Shown: positions 1-10,311 of the stretch, one piece after another
Numbering within the stretch: position 1 is the first letter of the stretch
Layout of the letters: each line of letters starts with the position of its first letter
Origin: Mycobacterium sp.
GTDB lineage: Bacteria; Actinomycetota; Actinomycetes; Mycobacteriales; Mycobacteriaceae
Direction of reading: 5' to 3'
Assembly: GCA_018401645.1 (NCBI GenBank)
Contig: JAGYKK010000005.1
Span: 1 to 64,000, forward strand
DNA length: 64,000 nt
The notes under the pieces: generated by a model
The model's database searches: none
Told to the model about the DNA's origin: nothing
Seen by the model: the letters and a program-made list of their open reading frames with translations, nothing else
Translations under genes and position numbers: made by a program

Positions 1-1381
1 TCATACCCGCCCACAGTGGTGCGGACAGCGAAGTGCCCCCGCCCACCAGTTCTTGTTGCTCGAACACGATCCGCATGCCGGTGAAGGGGTCGGCGACCGC
101 GGAGATATCCGGTGTCAGGCGCATTCCGGCGCCGCGGCCGGGATCCAGTGCCGCCTGCCAGTCGGGGCGTTCAAACAACGCGGACACTCCGCCGGCGGTG
201 CCCTGCGACAGCGGCGGGTCAAACCAGGCCTGCTCGGCCAGCCAGGCACCGGCCGCGTCGGTGGACACCGTGGTGCCGCCCACGTTGGTCATCTCGGGCA
301 TCGATGCGACCGCGTCCAATCCCACGTCGTCGGGACTCGGCGGTGACGACCACTCCTGTCCGCCTTTGCATTCCAGGCCGGCCAGGTCGCCGCTGGCGTC
401 GAAAGCCGTGGTTCCGTTGACCTGTGCCGCGGCCAGGGCCGCGCGGGCCGGTGCGAGATCAGCGGCGGTGATCAACTTGTCGCAGCCCCATCCGATCGAA
501 AAGCTCCACACTGCGCCGGGGTAATCCCGGTCAGCCTGCTCCATCATTGCGGCGATCTTCTCGTAGGAACCCGCGCCCTCCACCGTTCCCCTGGCGTTGA
601 CCAACACCTTGTCGGCATCGGGTGCGATGGCATGGATTGCCTGCAGGTCCATCGTGGCCTCGCCCCGACGGGCCGGAGGCTGTCCGCCCACGACCTCCGG
701 GGTGAACTTCGGCAGATTGAAGGTCGTCGCGAAAAGGTCGAGATCAGCCTGATCGAATCCGTCGAAAGCGAACACGATCACCGTGACACCCTTGCCGGAG
801 TAGCCGGCGTCGCGCAGCGGCTGGATGTTGTAGGTGCGCAGTACCTCATCCGGCGTCAGGCCAACCTGTGCGAGATCCTGGTCCGGTGCCTCGGTCGGAA
901 ATACCCAACGGTTGGCCTCACGGTGCGGTGTGTAGCCGAGGATGCGGCCTAGTTCGGCCACCTCGGCCCGCAGCACGGCCGGCACCACGGGTTGCTGCGG
1001 GGATGCGTAAAAAATTTGACCGCCCCGACCGCGGTAGTCGTTGACAGCGACGCCGAACGCCTCCGCTACGGCGGGCGCAGGACCGTCGACGATCGCCCAG
1101 TTGTCGTCGGCGCGCCAGCGGACCTCCAATCCGCGGCTGCGCGCCCACCCGATCAGCTCATCAGGCTGATGGGACCCACGCAAGGCGGCGGTCAGTTGCA
1201 CGTACTCGTCGTGCGCCGGGCCGAGGTCCGTCGATGAGTCCAGCAGGGCGGCGTAGGGTCCCCCAATCCGGCCGACCGCGGTCGCCGGTTCCGACCCCCG
1301 CGCCAGCGCGAAGTAGGAGGCGACGGTGACCGCGACGAAAAGCATCACGGTCACCGTCCGCCACAACGACTTACGCTCCAC
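1..1381 (-). CDS. S53 family (sedolisin-like) serine peptidase, 3' end truncated by window edge
   Basis: Reverse-strand reading from GTG at 1381 gives VERKSLWRTVTVMLFVAVTVASYFALARG..., GGPYAALLDSSTDLG, WAIVDGPAPAVAEAFGVAVNDYRGRGGQIFYASPQQP, VTVIVFAFDGFDQ, EATMDLQAIHAIAPDA and GGTSLSAPLWAG. It is collinear with the complete paralog at 27139-28788. Confidence 0.85.
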   Translation of the reverse strand, partial: MERKSLWRTVTVMLFVAVTVASYFALARGSEPATAVGRIGGPYAALLDSSTDLGPAHDEYVQLTAALRGSHQPDELIGWARSRGLEVRWRADDNWAIVDGPAPAVAEAFGVAVNDYRGRGGQIFYASPQQPVVPAVLRAEVAELGRILGYTPHREANRWVFPTEAPDQDLAQVGLTPDEVLRTYNIQPLRDAGYSGKGVTVIVFAFDGFDQADLDLFATTFNLPKFTPEVVGGQPPARRGEATMDLQAIHAIAPDADKVLVNARGTVEGAGSYEKIAAMMEQADRDYPGAVWSFSIGWGCDKLITAADLAPARAALAAAQVNGTTAFDASGDLAGLECKGGQEWSSPPSPDDVGLDAVASMPEMTNVGGTTVSTDAAGAWLAEQAWFDPPLSQGTAGGVSALFERPDWQAALDPGRGAGMRLTPDISAVADPFTGMRIVFEQQELVGGGTSLSAPLWAGM

Positions 1382-1417
1382 CGCCTGCGGCACCGCTACA
1401 CGCCGGGGACCGAGCGG

Positions 1418-1705
1418 TTAGTTCGCCGGTACGACCGGTATGACGCCGCCGGGATTTGGCCGCAGGCTCGGGGCACCCGGTGCCTTGACCGTTGGGGAGA
1501 AGGAGTTGGTTGGGCCGGGACGAACGGCCTTCTCGGTCGGGGCCGGGGCGTTCGTGGGTGTGGCGGGCGCGCTGGAACCCGGCGACTTCGAAGGCTCGGC
1601 CGGCTTCTCCTTCTCGGTGCTGCACGACGCGAGTGCACCCATCCCGACGACAGCGACCGCACCGGTGACCAAGGCAATCCGTCTAGTCAAACGTGTTGAG
1701 AACAT
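1418..1705 (-). CDS. Small proline-rich lipoprotein (95 aa)
   Basis: MFSTRLTRRIALVTGAVAVVGMGALASCSTEKEKP...: signal peptide with lipobox LASC followed by a Pro/Ala/Thr-rich tail. Confidence 0.7.
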   Translation of the reverse strand: MFSTRLTRRIALVTGAVAVVGMGALASCSTEKEKPAEPSKSPGSSAPATPTNAPAPTEKAVRPGPTNSFSPTVKAPGAPSLRPNPGGVIPVVPAN

Positions 1706-1755
1706 GTTGTTTTCCCACTTTCTGTACCCGATTGTTCGGGCTCTATGCAGTACAA

Positions 1756-3033
1756 CTATACGTCCGAGTCCGTTGTTCCATTTTCCCGCACCGGCGGAGA
1801 CTGCCTGCGTATCCGGCGTGAGGCACGCGATGACGCTCGGGCCGCCGCGCCGCAGGCCGGACAGAAGGCCATATCGGGCACCACTCTTTCGCAGTGCACG
1901 CATAGCAGCGGTTGTTCGGAGAACGGATCGGGCTCCTCGTGCAGCAATGCCAACTGAACGCAGACCCGAACCGCTATCAATGCTGCGGCGGTCATCAGCA
2001 GGTGCAGAACGAGTTGCGGCAACTTCGCCAACCGGACGGCATCTATCGCCCAGATCGCGGTGTAGATCACGGCGACGAGGCCGCTGAAAATCAGCAGCGC
2101 AGCGCGAACCTTTCCGGGGTGCTCGCCGGCACGATGCCCTGGCTTGAACCACAGCAGGATGCCGACCAGACCGCCGGTGGCAGCCGCTGTCAGCGGGACG
2201 GCGACGCCGTACAGCACGGACTCGACTAGCAACCGCATCGGACGTGCATTGTCGATCAACCCCGAAACAAACTGCGGCGCAAGGCGAGTTGTGGTCGAGG
2301 CCCAGGTGAACGCAAGGGCACCCAGTGCTCCGATCGTGAAACCATCCAACGATTCCCGCGGCGACCGCTGAGTCCGGACAATCAACAGCCGGATCACGAT
2401 GGCGGGAACAGCCATCAGGATCGCTCCGCCTATGGAGATGACCAGGCCAACTCCCAGCAGATTCTCGAGCACGAATCCCGCGGAAAGCGGAATGCCGTAG
2501 GCGCGAGCAAGCACGCCGCCGGTGGTGAGCACCCAGGCGATCCCGAGTCCACCACCCAGAACCGCAGTGGTCACCAGCGCATGACCGGGCAGATCCCGCA
2601 TCAGACCGGACTGCCACAGATAGAGCACGAAAAGTAGCGGAACACCCAGGGCGGCAATAACGATTAGGGGCCCGAGAATTCGAAGCAGGGCGCAGCCGAC
2701 CAGCCCGGCCAGCAACAACACCATGCCGATCCGGAAGGGAATACGAGAGGTCTGCGGCAGGTGTGGAAACAACGAACTCATGACCATCGGCGTGGCGACG
2801 TGTTCGCCGGGGGCGACCGCGAAGACCCGCGGCCGCAACAGATGCAACCGGTCTGCAGGCCGGTCGAGTTCAGCACCACAGCATCCGCAGAACACCCCGG
2901 CCGGAACCGGCCGGCCGCAACCCGCGCACACCCTCGCGGCCACCTCGCCGGGGGACGACTCTCCGGGGGACGACTCGCCTGGGGACTCGGCGTGGGAGGG
3001 TCCGCCGTCGCGGTGGCCTGCCACTCGTCTCAT
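1756..3033 (-). CDS. Multi-pass membrane protein with zinc-ribbon motifs at both termini
   Basis: N-terminal CAGCGRPVPAGVFCGCCGAEL and C-terminal CVHCERVVPDMAFCPACG flank hydrophobic helices. ATG at 3033 overlaps the stop of the upstream phosphatase gene (ATGA). Confidence 0.75.
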   Translation of the reverse strand: MRRVAGHRDGGPSHAESPGESSPGESSPGEVAARVCAGCGRPVPAGVFCGCCGAELDRPADRLHLLRPRVFAVAPGEHVATPMVMSSLFPHLPQTSRIPFRIGMVLLLAGLVGCALLRILGPLIVIAALGVPLLFVLYLWQSGLMRDLPGHALVTTAVLGGGLGIAWVLTTGGVLARAYGIPLSAGFVLENLLGVGLVISIGGAILMAVPAIVIRLLIVRTQRSPRESLDGFTIGALGALAFTWASTTTRLAPQFVSGLIDNARPMRLLVESVLYGVAVPLTAAATGGLVGILLWFKPGHRAGEHPGKVRAALLIFSGLVAVIYTAIWAIDAVRLAKLPQLVLHLLMTAAALIAVRVCVQLALLHEEPDPFSEQPLLCVHCERVVPDMAFCPACGAAARASSRASRRIRRQSPPVRENGTTDSDV

Positions 3034-3716
3034 CCCATCGGATCGACGGACCGCAACGCGTCCTCGACCGGATGCACATCGGGTTCGGGATAGAACGGCG
3101 GGGTCCTCGACCCCCACTGCACACAGCTCCAGCGGCCATCGGTCACCGGAAGCAAGACCAACGCTTCGGTATTGGCCAGGTGATGGTCAAGGACAAAGCT
3201 GCTCTGAACACCCGCCAGCGTCGCACCGACAAGCCGGATCGCCGCGCCGTGGCTGACCACGACGATGTCATTCGACCAGCCAGGGTCGTCAAGGTACCGC
3301 AGTCGCAGGTCGCCCAGCACCGGCAGATATCGGTCAAGAACATCGCGGCCACTCTCGCCGCCGGGCATGGCGACACCGAGTTCGCCCTCGCACCAGCGTT
3401 GATAGACGCTGGTGAACTCCGCGATGGCGGCATCATCGGTCCGATCCTCCAGATCACCCGCCTGCACCTCGTGGATTCCGTCAACTTCGCCAGTGCCCAT
3501 GGCGAATTCATCACCGATCTCATTCGCTGTCTGCGCCGCCCGGCGGGCAATCGAGTGCAGGAGGAGACCGGGTGGATGGGGTCGGGACCGGGCAAAGTCA
3601 CGAGCTTGTTCGCGGCCCAGTTCAGTCAACTCGGCACCCGGTGGCCTGGTATCGAGGCGACGTTCCAGGTTGGCGTGCGACTGCCCATGACGGACGAGAA
3701 TCAGTCGCCCGCTCAT
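3030..3716 (-). CDS. Histidine phosphatase / phosphoglycerate mutase family protein (Rv3837c-like)
   Basis: LILVRHGQSHANLERRLDTRPPGAELTELG (RHG motif) plus VVSHGAAIR. Confidence 0.93.
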   Translation of the reverse strand: MSGRLILVRHGQSHANLERRLDTRPPGAELTELGREQARDFARSRPHPPGLLLHSIARRAAQTANEIGDEFAMGTGEVDGIHEVQAGDLEDRTDDAAIAEFTSVYQRWCEGELGVAMPGGESGRDVLDRYLPVLGDLRLRYLDDPGWSNDIVVVSHGAAIRLVGATLAGVQSSFVLDHHLANTEALVLLPVTDGRWSCVQWGSRTPPFYPEPDVHPVEDALRSVDPMG

Positions 3717-4627
3717 AGCCCGCCGTCACGTAACCGGGTGAGCCACCGGTCCGCGTCATCGAGTTGCGGGGGTACGGCGCCGGCAGCGGCGCCGGTCGGC
3801 CACGAGCCCAGGTAGCGCACATCTGCGCAGCGCCGATACAGGGCCTTGAGAGCCTCGGCCACCGCGCTGTCGTCAATGTGGCCCACACAGTCGAGGAAGA
3901 AGACATAGGTGCCCAAGCCGGTACGCGTGGGTCTGGACTCGATACGGGTGAGATCGATGTCACGGATGCCGAACTCGTTCATCGCTGACACCAGGGCGCC
4001 GGGCGCACTGTCGATGCGAAGCACCACCGATGTGCGATCCGCGCCGGTGCGTCCGGGCGGCGGGCCGGGACGGCCCACGAGCACGAAGCGGGTGCGGGCG
4101 TTGGGTTCATCGACGACATCACCGGCCAGTTCCGACAACCCGTAGCGTTGCGCAGCCAGCGCAGTGCTGACCCCCGCGTCGGCCCGGCCGGCGACGACGT
4201 CAAGGGCAGCGGCCGCGTTGGAATTCGCCGGAACCACCGCGGCACCGGGAAGGTGCGCGGCCAGCCAGCGACGCACCTGGGCGGCGGCGACCGGGAACGC
4301 TGCCACGCTGTGCACCTGTTCGGGGACGACACCCGGCCGAACGACGATGCTGAAGGACACCTCAAGCGTCAATTCGGCGTAGATCTGCAGTGGCGGCCCG
4401 CCGGCCAGGCTGTCCAGCGTGGGCAGCACACTGCCCTCGATCGAGTTCTCGATCGGAACGCACGCGAATTCAGCGGCACCGGATCGGACGGCCTCCAATG
4501 TGGCAGGGGTACCAGCCGGTTCGGGCTGCAACTCGCCCGCGCTCGGCACCACTCCCGCGGCGGTCATCTTCAGCAGCGCCGCTTCGGTGAACGTCCCCTC
4601 GGGTCCGAGGTAAGCGATGCGGGGCAC
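3713..4627 (-). CDS. pheA: Prephenate dehydratase with ACT domain
   Basis: MPRIAYLGPEGTFTEAAL..., FACVPIENSIEGSV, ARTRFVLVGRPG; C-terminal ACT region APGALVSAMNEFGIRDIDLTRIESRPTRTGLGTYVFFLD. Confidence 0.96.
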   Translation of the reverse strand: MPRIAYLGPEGTFTEAALLKMTAAGVVPSAGELQPEPAGTPATLEAVRSGAAEFACVPIENSIEGSVLPTLDSLAGGPPLQIYAELTLEVSFSIVVRPGVVPEQVHSVAAFPVAAAQVRRWLAAHLPGAAVVPANSNAAAALDVVAGRADAGVSTALAAQRYGLSELAGDVVDEPNARTRFVLVGRPGPPPGRTGADRTSVVLRIDSAPGALVSAMNEFGIRDIDLTRIESRPTRTGLGTYVFFLDCVGHIDDSAVAEALKALYRRCADVRYLGSWPTGAAAGAVPPQLDDADRWLTRLRDGGL

Positions 4628-4701
4628 CCTCCAACAGTATCGTCTGATCCCGGGCCCGCGGGTCGCGAATCGGTGCCGGAGGAGGCGCTACCGTTGCATC
4701 G

Positions 4702-5463
4702 GTGAACGCCACCCACGGCGAGTTCCTGGCAGCCGATCGGCGGACCCTGCGTATCGAGGTCGGGGTCATGCTTGCCGTGACCTTCGGTGTCAGCGCGCTC
4801 GTGGCCGTTTTCCGACTCGCTGACGCGGTGCTCTCGGGACTTCCCGCCTACCGGGTGCGACTCAATACGAACCAGTCCCGGTTCGATCTGATCAACCTGG
4901 GCCTGAACCTGGTATCGGTCGGGCAGTTGATGGCGTGGGGAGCGTTGGCGCTCTACCTGCTGTGGCGAAGCGGCATCAGCCCGGCGGCTATCGGTCTGGG
5001 CCGGTTGCGCTGGCGTCCGGACATCCTGGGTGGGATCGGCCTTGCGGCGCTCATCGGCATTCCGGGACTGCTGTTCTATCTTGGGGCCCGCACGCTGGGC
5101 ATGAACGCCGAAGTGGAACCGGCGGCCCTGAGCAGCTCTTGGTGGCGGATTCCGGTCCTCGTCCTGGCGGCCTTCGCCAACGGCTTCGCCGAGGAGGTCG
5201 TCGTCGTGGGCTATCTGATCACCCGGCTCCGACAGTTGGGCATGACGCCATCGCAGGCGGTACTGACCTCCAGTGTTCTGCGTGGCGTCTATCACCTCTA
5301 CCAGGGCTTTGGCGCCGGACTCGGCAATGTGGTGATGGGACTGGTTTTCGGGTACGCCTGGTGCCGAACCGGTCGGCTGTGGCCGTTGGTGTTCGCACAC
5401 GGGATCATCAACACCGTGGCCTTCGTCGGGTACGTGCCTCGGGCACCTGGCTGGCTGCGATGA
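4702..5463 (+). CDS. CPBP family intramembrane metalloprotease
   Basis: Hydrophobic protein with NGFAEEVVVVGYL, SSVLRGVYHLYQGFGAGLGNVVMGLVFGY and WPLVFAHGIINT motifs. Confidence 0.88.
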   Translation: MNATHGEFLAADRRTLRIEVGVMLAVTFGVSALVAVFRLADAVLSGLPAYRVRLNTNQSRFDLINLGLNLVSVGQLMAWGALALYLLWRSGISPAAIGLGRLRWRPDILGGIGLAALIGIPGLLFYLGARTLGMNAEVEPAALSSSWWRIPVLVLAAFANGFAEEVVVVGYLITRLRQLGMTPSQAVLTSSVLRGVYHLYQGFGAGLGNVVMGLVFGYAWCRTGRLWPLVFAHGIINTVAFVGYVPRAPGWLR

Positions 5464-5542
5464 GCAGGACCAACCCGCGGGGACGGACCCGCCGACCGAT
5501 CGGATTCCGCGGCAGTCCAGACCGGTCACCGAGCCCGCACCG

Positions 5543-6852
5543 GTGATCCGGACGCGTCCGTCACGGCTCGTGCCATATCCCCGGGTTCCCGGGCCGCCAC
5601 CCACCCCACTGCGGTCTCCGCAGCCACCCACACCGCAACGCCGCGTGGTGCCATCGCCGCCGGAACGGCCAAGACCCCCGACCCCGAACACCACCACGGG
5701 CCACGCCCGACTTCACACTGCCGACCCCCACCACCAGTACGCGGGGCGGCCGGGTTGGCAGCGCGGCGCGGCCAAGCCGACATCGGGTGTCCAACCACCC
5801 CGGCGGCGCGGGCGCAAAGGCGGGAAAGGTCCGCACGGACCACCCCGCGCGCCCCAACAAAATCCAGTCGGACCGCAGCAAAGAAGAAAGCCCGTTGGGG
5901 GAGACGGATTGCGTTGAGCACCTTCATGATCGGGCTTGTCACGATCGCGGCAATCCTGACAACGGCGATCTGGACCGAGTCGGCACTGCGGCGGGTCGCC
6001 GTTTTCAGCGAATACCCCGATCGCCCGGCGGCGGGCAGCGGCACCAACTGGCTACCGGTCGGATCCGACAGCCGACGGATCTGACCCCGCAGCAGCAGAT
6101 CGAAACTGTCCACCGGCGGCGATATCGGCAACGGCCACACCGACACCATTCTTCTGGTGCATATTCCCCGGGTTGGTTCCGGCCAACCGGCGACCATGGT
6201 GTCGATCCCGCGGGACTCCTACGTCGACATTCCGGGCTACGGGACAGACAAGATCAACACCGCCTTCGCCCAGGGTGGCCCACCACTGCTGGCGCAGACG
6301 GTCGAGGAGAACACCGGCATTGCGCTCGACCACTACGTCGAGATCGGGTTCGGGGGGTTCGGCGGCATCGTCGACGCCCTCGGCGGCGTCGGAATGTGCC
6401 TACCCGAGCCCATCACGGACCCGCTCGCGGGCATCGACCTACCGGCCGGCTGCCAAAGTCTGGACGGGCGAAACGCGCTGGGCTACGTGCGAAGCCGGGC
6501 CACCCCGAGAGCAGATCTGGACCGGATGCGCCACCAACGCGGGTTCGTGTCGGCGATGCTGCACCGCGTGGCGAGTCCGGCCGTGTGGCTCAATCCCTGG
6601 CGGTGGTACACCGCCCCGCACGCGGCGGTGGCGGCACTGACGGTAGACCAGGACGCACATGTGTGGAACCTCGCCCGATTGGGATTTGCGTTACAGGACA
6701 TCGGCGCCGCGGTCACCGTTCCCATCGGCGAGTTCACCGACAACGATTCCGGTTCCGTCGTGATCTGGGACTCCGGGGCCGCCACAGCGCTGTTCGACGC
6801 CCTGCGAACCGATTCGCCGATACCCCAGGAGGTGCTCGACGCGCAGCCGTGA
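5543..6852 (+). pseudogene. LytR-CpsA-Psr (LCP) family protein, locally frame-disrupted
   Basis: TM segment, then GTNWLPVGSDSR and, further on, MVSIPRDSYVDIPGYGTDKINTAFAQGG...ALGYVRSRATPRADLDRMRHQRGFV. TDLTPQQQIET lies in another frame between about 6070 and 6112, implying two compensating indels. Confidence 0.82.
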
Positions 6853-6878
6853 GCAATCCAGATGCACCGGCCCGCCCC

Positions 6879-7706
6879 TCAGTCGGGGTCCGCGCCGTCG
6901 AACCCGTTCTGCAGCCAGGACTTGGTCCGGCCGGGGTGGTTCGTAGCGATCCAGCCCACTCCGATGTCTCGGCAGAATTCGACGTCCTCGTAGTGGTCGA
7001 CGGTCCAGCAGTACATCGCTCTGCCCTGCGCGGCCGCCCGGTCGACCAGATCGGGATGCTCGCGCAGGGTGGCGATCGACGGACCGACGGCCGTCGCCCC
7101 GACGGTCGTCGCCGCGCCGCCGCCGAGGTAGCGCGAGGTCTCGCCGAGTAGCACGGTGGGCAGCATCGGGGCCGCGCGGCGAATGCGCCACACCGCCGCA
7201 GCCGAGAACGACATTACGACGGCGCGAGACAGATCCGCCGAAGCCGGCGAGGCGATACCGTAGCGGTTCAACATCGCCAGCACTTTGCTCTCCACCAACG
7301 CGCCATAGCGCACCGGATGCTTGGTCTCGATGAAGACCTTTATCGGCCGGTTCCAATCCAAGACCAGTGCCAACAACTCGTCGAGGGTGAGAAGCCCGGT
7401 ATCGCCGACAGGGGCGCCGGGCCGGCGGCCGCCAGGCCCAACACCCCAATCGAATTGCTTCAGTTCGGCCAATGTCATGTCGCTGACCAGACCAGTCCCC
7501 GTTGAAGTGCGATCAACCCGCCGATCGTGGACGCACACCAGATGTCCATCAAGGGTAAGGCGCACATCGCACTCCACACCGTCGGCGCCCTCCCGAAGAG
7601 CGAGTTCGTACGCGGACAGGGTGTGTTCGGGTCGATCAGCCGAGGCACCGCGGTGGGCCACCACGAAAGGGCGGTGCTCCGCGCGCGCTGCGCCAGCCTG
7701 GGACAT
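6879..7706 (-). CDS. glpQ1: Glycerophosphodiester phosphodiesterase
   Basis: FVVAHRGASADRPEHTLSAYELALREGADGVECDVRLTLDGHLVCVHDRRVDRTS; synteny with Rv3842c. Confidence 0.94.
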   Translation of the reverse strand: MSQAGAARAEHRPFVVAHRGASADRPEHTLSAYELALREGADGVECDVRLTLDGHLVCVHDRRVDRTSTGTGLVSDMTLAELKQFDWGVGPGGRRPGAPVGDTGLLTLDELLALVLDWNRPIKVFIETKHPVRYGALVESKVLAMLNRYGIASPASADLSRAVVMSFSAAAVWRIRRAAPMLPTVLLGETSRYLGGGAATTVGATAVGPSIATLREHPDLVDRAAAQGRAMYCWTVDHYEDVEFCRDIGVGWIATNHPGRTKSWLQNGFDGADPD

Positions 7707-7709
7707 GAA

Positions 7710-8804
7710 CTACGCCACCGGTTCCCGCTGCTCGGCTTGGAGGGCCGACTCGGGTTCGACGTCCATCGGGGAGTCATCTGGCGGGTCAGGTGACACTGGG
7801 CCGCCGTCGGGGTCCGACACTGGGCCGCCGGCGCGATCGGTGCTATCCAGATCGGCGGGCACCATCACCCAGCGGTGCATAGGTCGCTCTACCGGCCTGC
7901 GATCGAAACCATCGAAGAGTCGCCACAACAGGATCAGAACCGCCAATCCGGCGAGATAGGCGATGATCACGGTCACGGTGTTGTCGGCGATCCCCTGCGG
8001 GTCGGTGGCAGCACTGGTCCAGATCGCCCACGCCGAGATCGCGGTCGAGAAGGTCCAGGCGATCCACCACATCACGATCGGCCCGCGCAGGCGCGCCTGA
8101 GACTGCTCGGCCCGGGCCAACTCGAACAGGAACACCGGTGCCCAAACGAGATTCACGACCGGTGTCAGGCAGCCGGCCCACAACTCCCACTCCGATCGCG
8201 GATCGTCATGGCCGAGGAACCCGAATACGGCGGCGCGGCGGCCGATCAGCCACGAGGTCAACACCGCCGTTGTGACGATGACCGACACCATCGCCGCCAA
8301 GCTGACCAACACCCCCATCAATAAGATGCCGCCAGCCACCAGGGGCGGCAGGAGGGTCGTCCGATTGACGAGCAGGAGGAGATAGCGCGCTACATGTGCC
8401 AGGGCGGCCAGGGCGAACACTGCCGCCGCGGCCACCAGGGTGACCCGCACCGCGGCGGCCGACGCGTTCTTCCGCGGAGTCGTGTCGCCGCCCGCATCAG
8501 CGACCGGCCGGTCGGTGAGACCCCAGCGTGGAATGCTGCGGTAACTCGGCGTGGGCCCCAGCGGCCGACGGGTCGGCCCCGCGGCGGCGGCGGACCGGGC
8601 TCACGCCAGTTCTCGGCCCGCAGTGGTCCGCGGCTGCCGGGGTCGATCTCGGATGACCGCAGTGCCCGGGAGGCGACCGGCCGCGGGCGGTCCGATCGGC
8701 GCCGACGGCGGGAGCAACGCACTGTGGCAGCGCGGACACCACACCCGTTGGCTGTCGCGCACGTTCCACCGTGTCGCGCACCGGGAGCAGACCTGAATCA
8801 CCAT
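7710..8804 (-). pseudogene. DUF4328-like membrane protein with N-terminal zinc ribbon (Rv3843c-like), frame-disrupted
   Basis: N-term MVIQVCSRCATRWNVRDSQRVWCPRCHSALL (8804 downward) is in the same frame as the membrane part (7710-8450 ORF), but an in-frame TGA at 8601-8603 separates them. The intervening segment reads better in another frame (AENWREPGPPPPRG). Confidence 0.72.
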
Positions 8805-9000
8805 CCCAGACTAGCCAGGACACACCCGGGCCCGGGCGATCGCCAATGGTTCAGTTCCGCACCATTCGGATGACCCGCGATCCCTTGGGGCCCGCCACCA
8901 CAACGCCCCGCAACCACAACGCCCCGGAGCACCGAACACCAAGGGGCAATGTGGCACGCGGTGCCGATTGCGGGGTTGGGACGACGCAGCAATATCGGGC

Positions 9001-9100
9001 CTATCCACAGCTTCCACAGGTCTATCCACACCCCTGTCGCCACACGAATACCCGCTGACATCCCGATATCCCAATAATGCGTAATCGCGTCTGTGGATAA
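9001..9100. promoter_or_regulatory. Cluster of three DnaA-box-like 9-mers
   Basis: CTATCCACA at 9001-9009 and 9022-9030 (one mismatch to TTATCCACA); perfect TTATCCACA on the minus strand at 9092-9100 (TGTGGATAA). Confidence 0.5.
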
Positions 9101-9392
9101 CCCACCCCCGGTTCATGCACCGATCAACAGGCCGCGATGCGCCGGGCGAAGTGTGTTGGCGGGCTAACAGTTGTCAACCGCGTTGCGACTCACCGCCCGA
9201 CACGCCGGTTCGCCCGGCCTCGCCCGGCCTCGCCCGCGATTCACCCGTGGGGGCCGCAAAAAGTTTTCCCTTTGAACCCGAACCGTTCACCGGCTATGCT
9301 CGCGAACGCACTGCAGTGTTGTGACCAATTTCACTGCGTTCGACCGTCAATCGACTGCCCAAGCGGTCGACCACCCCGGCCGGGAGGCTCCC

Positions 9393-9551
9393 ATGGCATT
9401 TCAGCCACTTGAGGTGGCCTCGACCGCCCCGGTTTCCCCGTGGTCGGATCGGTCGTCGGCCTGCAACCGGTCCTACCTGGTGGCCGCGATGCGGGCCGGT
9501 TTGATCGCCCTAGTCCTGCTGGGCGTCCTCGCCCTCGTCGTCCTGTTCTAA
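9393..9551 (+). CDS. Small single-TM protein (52 aa), uncharacterised
   Basis: GGGAGG Shine-Dalgarno a few nt before [55 protein letters not shown]. Confidence 0.4.
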   Translation: MAFQPLEVASTAPVSPWSDRSSACNRSYLVAAMRAGLIALVLLGVLALVVLF

Positions 9552-9687
9552 GCCGATCCCGGGTCGAAGGCCGTGGCTGACGGGTCCACCGACCTGCTCG
9601 CCCCAGGCAGTCCTTGCGGTGCGCGCGGGGATAGAGCAAGGTGAAGCCCGGACCGCCGATCGCATACCGCTTACACAAAGGATTCTT

Positions 9688-10311
9688 GTGGCTGATTACA
9701 CCTTGCCTGAATTGGACTGGGACTACGGCGCATTGGAGCCCCACATCTCAGGGGAGATCAACGAGCTGCACCACAGCAAGCATCACGCCGCCTATGTGGC
9801 CGGCGCCAACGCCGCCATCGCCAAACTCGAGGAGGCGCGGGCGAACGACGATCATTCCGCCATCTTCCTCAATGAGAAAAACCTCGGCTTTCACCTCGGT
9901 GGCCACGTCAACCACTCGATATGGTGGAAGAACCTGTCCCCAGACGGGGGCGACAAGCCCACTGGTGACCTCGCGGCGGCAATCGATGACGCCTTCGGCT
10001 CGTTCGACAAGTTCCGGGCGCAGTTCACCGCAGCAGCGAACGGCTTGCAGGGCTCGGGCTGGGCGGTGCTCGGCTACGACAGCCTGGGCGGACGACTGCT
10101 CACCTTCCAGCTCTACGACCAACAGGCCAACGTACCGATCGGCATCGTCCCGCTACTCCAGGTCGACATGTGGGAGCACGCCTTCTACCTCCAGTACAAA
10201 AACGTCAAAGCCGACTATGTGAAGGCGTTCTGGAATGTCGTCAACTGGGCCGACGTCCAGAATCGCCACGCGGCAGCGATCTCCAAGACCAAAGGGCTCA
10301 TCTTCGGCTGA
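9688..10311 (+). CDS. sodA: Superoxide dismutase (Fe/Mn family), 207 aa
   Basis: GTG start; [37 protein letters not shown]...[28 protein letters not shown]. Confidence 0.97.
   Translation: MADYTLPELDWDYGALEPHISGEINELHHSKHHAAYVAGANAAIAKLEEARANDDHSAIFLNEKNLGFHLGGHVNHSIWWKNLSPDGGDKPTGDLAAAIDDAFGSFDKFRAQFTAAANGLQGSGWAVLGYDSLGGRLLTFQLYDQQANVPIGIVPLLQVDMWEHAFYLQYKNVKADYVKAFWNVVNWADVQNRHAAAISKTKGLIFG

Noticed and set aside
33-1364. Plus-strand and minus-strand ORFs in the first 1.4 kb (e.g. 33-524, 632-952, 918-1148)
   Set aside because: Shadow ORFs of the S53 gene, whose true frame lacks an ORF entry because its stop lies outside the window.
8820-9687. tRNA or small RNA genes in the largest intergenic region
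   Set aside because: No cloverleaf, TpsiC (GGTTCGA) or CCA context could be recognised by eye; needs tRNAscan/Infernal.
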